From Lepidodermella squamata (Eukaryota > Gastrotricha): DNA of 64,000 bases. Both the position numbers and the translations under genes were made by a program. Positions 63,344 through 64,000 of this stretch are shown in pieces (within the stretch, counting starts at the first letter, position 1; each line of letters starts with the position of its first letter). Where the stretch lies: NCBI GenBank assembly GCA_047495785.1, contig JBLDXI010000054.1:2976001-3040000 (forward strand), given 5' to 3'. The notes beneath the pieces were generated by a model that was not told where the DNA came from, did no database searches, and saw nothing but the letters and a program-made list of their open reading frames with translations.

Positions 63344-64000
63344 CATAAGTAGGCAATGTCAGCGGTAACCAATCCGGGATAACTAATTTTAGGTTATGCT
63401 GAAACGTTGAGGGTACACTCTCAATGGGACTTTTTCATTGAAAGTGAAAAACTTTCAATAAAAAGAGGTTCAGTGAGAGTTTACTTTCCATGATACAACT
63501 AATGGAAGGTTAACTTTCCACGCTAAAGTCGATCATTTCATGGAGAGTATACTTTCCATCGGGGATAGTAGACTCTCGATGGAATTCGTGCGTGGGAAGT
63601 ACACTTTCAACGATTCGACGCTCTCAATATGTAACATATATATTCACCATCTCCAACTAACAACAACGATATTTTATTGTTCCCCAAGGTTCTGCATCCG
63701 CAAATCTGCAAAATATTGAATCAGAAAATTTGCTTCTCGTGCACTACACAAATAGGAAAGATGCTAATGAGCATTAACATGCATAACAACCGGTCGTGAG
63801 CGAAGAACAGCTTTGATGTACCCTTCCATTGCGATAGCACATGACATTTCCATGTGATAACAACATAAAGATACTAAAACGTACTAATAGCTTGTACCTG
63901 AACCGACACGGCAGTCACAACAGTGTTAACTATGTAACATACAAGCAGTTATTGAAGGTTTCTGACGCGCTGATAAGCAGCCATGTAAAAGGGGGATATC
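63344..64000. other. Window end: diverged repeats, no gene
   Basis: At 63410-63620 imperfect copies of a GAGAGTNTACTTTCCATN-like unit recur in both orientations, probably an old foldback element. The remaining 380 bp show nothing recognisable. Confidence 0.5.

Overview
This is a eukaryotic, animal-like window, not a bacterial one. Genes are split by short GT-AG introns (many 49-65 nt). Families include carbohydrate sulfotransferases, a TMTC O-mannosyltransferase, a PI-PLC X-domain protein and a sushi/ankyrin protein. There are pol III tRNA genes, U5 snRNA copies and abundant LTR, LINE and DNA transposons. The compact introns and an interstitial TTAGGG tract fit a small-genome invertebrate, but I cannot name the phylum from sequence alone. 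All splice models are my own reading of frames and splice signals.

Region 1-7474 is mobile DNA. A DNA element with inverted repeats of about 470 bp carries a spliced OTU-type cysteine-protease gene. Next to it lies an intact Ty3/gypsy retrotransposon with two 426-bp LTRs that read as identical, 5-bp target duplications and a -1 frameshift site at the end of gag. Region 7.7-26 kb holds host genes: a short-chain dehydrogenase with an unusual active site, four tandem minus-strand sulfotransferase paralogues (the fourth broken by a transposon with 9-bp target duplications), a seven-exon TMTC gene, and a six-exon PLCXD gene whose last intron contains TTAGGG repeats and an antisense U5 snRNA copy.

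Region 28.6-37.2 kb is one nine-exon gene, in frame across all junctions (2165 codons plus stop). It encodes a signal peptide, an ankyrin block, about nine sushi (CCP) domains on mostly phase-1 symmetric exons, and a second, recently expanded ankyrin block. A secreted ANK-CCP-ANK protein is the most unusual object here. Ankyrin repeats are normally intracellular and CCPs are extracellular recognition modules, so an extracellular recognition or immune role is possible but is inference.

Region 38-64 kb is a small-RNA and repeat landscape. It contains tRNA genes for Arg, Lys, Gly, Pro, Gln, Leu, Ala and others, several damaged tRNA copies, U5 snRNA copies sharing an upstream promoter-like block, TA-flanked non-autonomous elements, and a LINE with ORF1 and ORF2. 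A tandem duplication with a 10,461-bp unit encloses the LINE, and a large palindrome built partly from LINE 3' ends follows. Several tRNA-plus-U5 blocks at 26-28 kb and 38.5-43.7 kb are paralogous, so this stretch grew by repeated duplication.
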